Below, in pieces: positions 61,178-64,000 of a stretch of DNA of 64,000 bases. The position numbers and the translations under genes were made by a program. The notes below the pieces were generated by a model that ran no database searches, was not told where the DNA came from, and saw only the letters and a program-made list of their open reading frames with translations. Source of the stretch: Burkholderia sp. 4M9327F10 (GTDB taxonomy: Bacteria > Pseudomonadota > Gammaproteobacteria > Burkholderiales > Burkholderiaceae); the NCBI RefSeq assembly GCF_005503145.1, contig NZ_SCNV01000002.1, forward strand, positions 248,001 through 312,000, in the 5' to 3' direction. The number at the start of each line of letters is the position of its first letter. Positions within the stretch are counted from its first letter, which is position 1.

Positions 61178-62488
61178 TCAGTTACCCGGCAGGCCCGGAA
61201 TATTCACACCGAAGGTCTGCAGAATCAGAACCACGTTGAGGACGACAATGATCGCCGTTCCCGCAATGGCCGCTGTGCTCACGAGCCTGCTGTTCGAATA
61301 CGCACCCATGACGTCGCGCCGGCAGGTGAAGATCGCGAGCGCAATCATCGGTACAGGCAACGCGAAACTCAGGACGACCTGGCTGTACACGAGGGCATCG
61401 GTCGGATTGACACCCAGCGCGACCACGACGAACGCCGGCGCCATGGTCACGATCCGGCGCAGCCAGACGGGGACATGGAAACCGACGAAGCCCTGCATGA
61501 TCATCTGCCCGGCCATCGTGCCCACGACCGAACTGGAAACGCCCGAGGCCAGCAGTGAAATCAGGAACGCCCCCGCAGCCCCGGCGCCCAGCAGCGGCGT
61601 CAGGATGTGGTAGGCCGTTTCGATTTCGGACACGTCGGAGTGCCCCGCATGAAACGCGCTGGCGGACATCACGACCATCGCCATGTTGACGAGGCCGGCC
61701 ACGCTCAGCGCAATCAGGACCTCACGATTGGAGAATCGAACCAGCATGCGGCGGCCTTCTTCCGTGCGGGCAACCACGCGCTTCTGGGTCAGACCTGAGT
61801 GCAGATAGATTGCATGCGGCATTACCGTCGCGCCCAGTATCCCAACGGCGACCGTGAGGGCCTGGCCCGAGTGCAGCACCGGCACGAAGGTGCCGTGCAG
61901 CGCCGATGTCCACGACACCGGCACGATGAACAGCTCGACCACATAGCACAGCGTAATGGTCGCAACGAGCGCCCCAATAATCAGCTCGATCGGCCGGAAG
62001 CCCTGCTTTTCGGCAAGCAGCAGCGCATAGGTGACGACGCCGGTCACGATCATGCCGTCGATCAGGGGAAAGTGGCAGAGCAGCGACAAACCGATCGCGC
62101 CGCCCAGAAATTCCGCCAGATCGGTCGCCATGGCTGCGATTTCGCTCACCACCCACATGCCATACACCACGGGCGCCGGAAAATGCTTGCGGCAAAGCTC
62201 CGCGAGATTGTGGCCGGTAATGATGCCGAGCTTCGCGGAAAGCGCCTGAAACAGCATCGCAATCACATTGGCGGCCAGAACGACCCAAAGCAGCGAATAG
62301 CCGAACTGCGCGCCAGCCTGAATATTGGTGGCGAAATTGCCCGGGTCCATATAGGCAATCGAAGCCACCACAGCCGGCCCCGCAAACAGCAGCCGGTTTA
62401 GACCGGCCATTTTGCGGCCCGCGAGTACATCGTGAATTGCCGACGTCGTTCTGTCGGTCAACCTTTGCGACATTTCTCCAGTATTCAT
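61178..62488 (-). CDS. mntH: NRAMP-family Mn2+/Fe2+ transporter MntH
   Basis: The 436-residue transporter has 11 membrane helices. The TM1 metal-binding motif is DPGN (Asp48-Asn51, in MDPGNFATNIQAGAQFGY) and the TM6 motif is MPH (Met223-His225, in GATVMPHAIYLHS), both intact. It imports manganese or iron with protons. It is monocistronic on the minus strand with a long, gene-free upstream leader. In this context it could supply Mn to the Mn-dependent oxalate decarboxylase or serve oxidative-stress defence. Confidence 0.93.
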   Translation of the reverse strand: MNTGEMSQRLTDRTTSAIHDVLAGRKMAGLNRLLFAGPAVVASIAYMDPGNFATNIQAGAQFGYSLLWVVLAANVIAMLFQALSAKLGIITGHNLAELCRKHFPAPVVYGMWVVSEIAAMATDLAEFLGGAIGLSLLCHFPLIDGMIVTGVVTYALLLAEKQGFRPIELIIGALVATITLCYVVELFIVPVSWTSALHGTFVPVLHSGQALTVAVGILGATVMPHAIYLHSGLTQKRVVARTEEGRRMLVRFSNREVLIALSVAGLVNMAMVVMSASAFHAGHSDVSEIETAYHILTPLLGAGAAGAFLISLLASGVSSSVVGTMAGQMIMQGFVGFHVPVWLRRIVTMAPAFVVVALGVNPTDALVYSQVVLSFALPVPMIALAIFTCRRDVMGAYSNSRLVSTAAIAGTAIIVVLNVVLILQTFGVNIPGLPGN

Positions 62489-63230
62489 TACAGAAACCTC
62501 TCGACGGATATTGAACGGTAAAAGTCAGAGACAGTAGGCGCGAGCGCAAGCCGCAGCGACGGTGAAGATTGCCGTCCGCCACATCGCGCTGATCAATACA
62601 AATGGAATGATTACGGTGGGCTTCCTGTCCCGAACGAGACGGCCGCTCCTGTTGAATCACCGGCAACTGCCGACCTGCTTGCCCTGCCTTGCTGATTCAT
62701 ATGATCGCAAGAATAAGGCATGAACCCGCTGAGGCGGCATCACGAAACCATGAAGGAAAGTTAAGAATTGAATCGGCCTGGGCCCGGCAGCCCACCCTCT
62801 GCCGGACATGCCCGCGCCAGATAACAAATTCGTAATCCGCGCGTCACCGGGATGGAATCTTCACCCTCATAGGATGAATGCACGTTGATACCGGCGTGCA
62901 AGGAACACGATGTCATGCCGTGATATCGCAGACAGACGTCGGACCGCAAATGTCCGAAATTCCGAAGTCTCTGTCTCAAGGGGTATTCGTGTACAGGCTA
63001 AAGTCGTCGTAACCGTCATGTACTCGAATCGCCTTTGTTTCAAAAGACGTGAGTCCAGGCAACAAACGTACAGATCGATATAAATGATGGGAGCACAGTC
63101 GGAAAGAACATCGCTTTTTATAGCTTGAAACTCGATTTGCTGATCAAATTTTAGACCGGCCGCCCCTGTCGTCGCGGCCGCCTGTGCCCGCGCGAACATC
63201 GTCTTGAATGGGCACTCTCTGGAGCCAGGC
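62489..63230. other. 742-base gene-free region between mntH and nirC
   Basis: No convincing gene is seen here. It contains the upstream leader of mntH (minus strand, about 200 bases, with several GC-rich dyads) and an AT-richer right half leading to nirC. A 42-codon frame at 62701 lacks a clear ribosome-binding site and was not accepted. A dyad at 63135-63149 lies 82 bases before nirC. Confidence 0.5.
63135..63149. promoter_or_regulatory. dyad upstream of the NirC-type gene
   Basis: ATTTG-CTGAT-CAAAT has perfect 5-bp arms with a 5-base spacer, 82 bases before the start. It resembles but does not match the FNR/ANR consensus (TTGAT-N4-ATCAA), so regulation by oxygen is only a suggestion. Confidence 0.35.
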
Positions 63231-64000
63231 ATGTACGCAGACAGTATTGAGAAATTCGCCAGGATCGGCGCCCACAAGGCGTCCTCCATTCTTCACACTC
63301 CGCTCGCCTTTCTGATCGGCGCGGCCATGGCCGGCGCCTACATCGGCTTCGGAGACATCCTGATGTTTTCGGTCGGCTCGCATGTCGATCCGGCCTATGT
63401 TCACCTGATCATGGGCGCGGTGTTCGCCTGCGCGCTCACCATTGTGATCTTTGCCGGATCGGATCTCTTCACCGGCACCGCGATGTACATGCCGCTCGCC
63501 CTGTTTCGCGGTGAAGTCAGCGTTGGCCATGTCCTGATGGTCTGGGTGGTGTGCTGGGTGGGAAACCTGCTTGGCGCAACCGTGCTCGCCGCAATCCTCC
63601 ACGCTTGCGGCGGGGGAGTATTGCTGACCGATGGGTCCGCGGTCTTCTTCAAGGCCGTCGAGGTGAAGATGTCGACGCCGGGCCTGCCCCTGTTCGCAAA
63701 GGGTCTGCTCTGCAACTGGCTAGTCTGTCTGGCCGTGTGGATGACGAGCCGCACCCAGAACGACGGCGCCAAGCTCGGTCTCATCTTCTGGCCGGTATTC
63801 GCCTTCGTGGCAAGCGGTTTCGAGCACAGCGTGGCGAACATGTTCGTGTTCGCGCTCGCGCTGATCGGCAGCCACCCCGCCGACATTACGCTGGCGGGTG
63901 CCGTCCACAATGAAATCTTCGTTACGCTCGGCAACCTCGTCGGCGGCGCCGTCTTCATGGCCGCGGGCTACTGGCTGCAGGACGGTGGTATCGGCCATCC
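63231..64000 (+). CDS. nirC: formate/nitrite transporter family channel (NirC-like), 3' truncated
   Basis: The frame starts at ATG 63231, with GGAG six bases upstream, and is still open at the window end after 256 codons. The N-terminus MYADSIEKFARIGAHKASSILHTPLAFLIGAAMAGAYIGFGDILMF matches FNT-family channels and is closest to NirC. IFAGSDLFTGTAMYMPL and FEHSVANMF with its conserved His are the channel constrictions of pentameric nitrite/formate channels in the inner membrane. NirC moves nitrite; some relatives move formate, the product of the oxalate decarboxylase in this window. It is almost complete (typical length 260-290). Confidence 0.88.
   Translation, partial: MYADSIEKFARIGAHKASSILHTPLAFLIGAAMAGAYIGFGDILMFSVGSHVDPAYVHLIMGAVFACALTIVIFAGSDLFTGTAMYMPLALFRGEVSVGHVLMVWVVCWVGNLLGATVLAAILHACGGGVLLTDGSAVFFKAVEVKMSTPGLPLFAKGLLCNWLVCLAVWMTSRTQNDGAKLGLIFWPVFAFVASGFEHSVANMFVFALALIGSHPADITLAGAVHNEIFVTLGNLVGGAVFMAAGYWLQDGGIGH

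Noticed and set aside
62701..62829. Short frame of 42 codons in the mntH-nirC gap
   Set aside because: It has no ribosome-binding site, no hydrophobic segment and no recognisable family.
1..64000. CRISPR arrays, prophage genes, insertion sequences, tRNA or rRNA genes
   Set aside because: Reading both strands, I saw no regularly spaced repeats, transposase or integrase motifs, and no recognisable tRNA or rRNA sequence; short tRNA genes could still be missed by eye.

Overview
The window looks like a chromosome or megaplasmid segment of a Burkholderiaceae member, most likely Paraburkholderia, Caballeronia or Burkholderia. The reasons are high-GC codon use, two small secreted DUF4148 proteins (a family concentrated in this group), a Burkholderia-type OmpC-like porin, many LysR/IclR/GntR/MocR regulators, and dense catabolic operons. 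I saw no rRNA, tRNA, CRISPR array, phage or insertion sequence. The first gene (MocR-like) and the last (NirC-like channel) are cut by the window edges.

Region 1 (1-7743) is a mixed set: the end of a MocR regulator, a DJ-1/PfpI protein, secreted small proteins, and two LysR regulators, each divergent from a likely target (a flavodoxin-fold protein and a drug-type MFS exporter). Region 2 (about 7740-16705) is a long minus-strand catabolic operon facing an IclR regulator. It encodes an RraA-type aldolase, a D-2-hydroxyacid dehydrogenase, an SMP-30 lactonase, a COG3618 amidohydrolase/lactonase and three MFS transporters, with stop/start overlaps at several junctions and a perfect 7-bp inverted repeat at the promoter. 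Region 3 (16765-29401) is a second catabolic island. EtfB, EtfA and a class II aldolase run leftward. An ATP-dependent hydantoinase pair (HyuA/HyuB), a uronate-dehydrogenase-like epimerase, a DAO-family flavoenzyme, two SDRs and a FadR-type GntR regulator run rightward, and a LivK-type binding protein closes it. Three of its promoters share one 12-bp element.

Region 4 (30238-36667) is a compact operon of LeuC-like and LeuD-like hydro-lyase subunits, an RraA-type aldolase, an aspartate-type aminotransferase and a GltP-type transporter, divergent from a LysR regulator. Together they could take up and degrade a branched glutamate analogue such as 4-methyleneglutamate to pyruvate. This is my strongest candidate for an undescribed pathway.

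Region 5 (37158-46852) holds a bestrophin-like channel, a MocR regulator, a YdeP-type molybdo-oxidoreductase, a cytochrome bd/CIO oxidase (CydAB) and Moco genes moaA, moaE and moaD, reading as a respiratory module with its own cofactor supply. Region 6 (47044-64000) holds a porin, a Tat-signal oxalate decarboxylase, CbbR-like and OmpR-like regulators including a degenerate receiver, a tatABC operon bracketed by a hybrid histidine kinase and a response regulator, a WtpA/ModA-type binding protein with a permease but no ATPase, MntH, and a NirC-type nitrite/formate channel.
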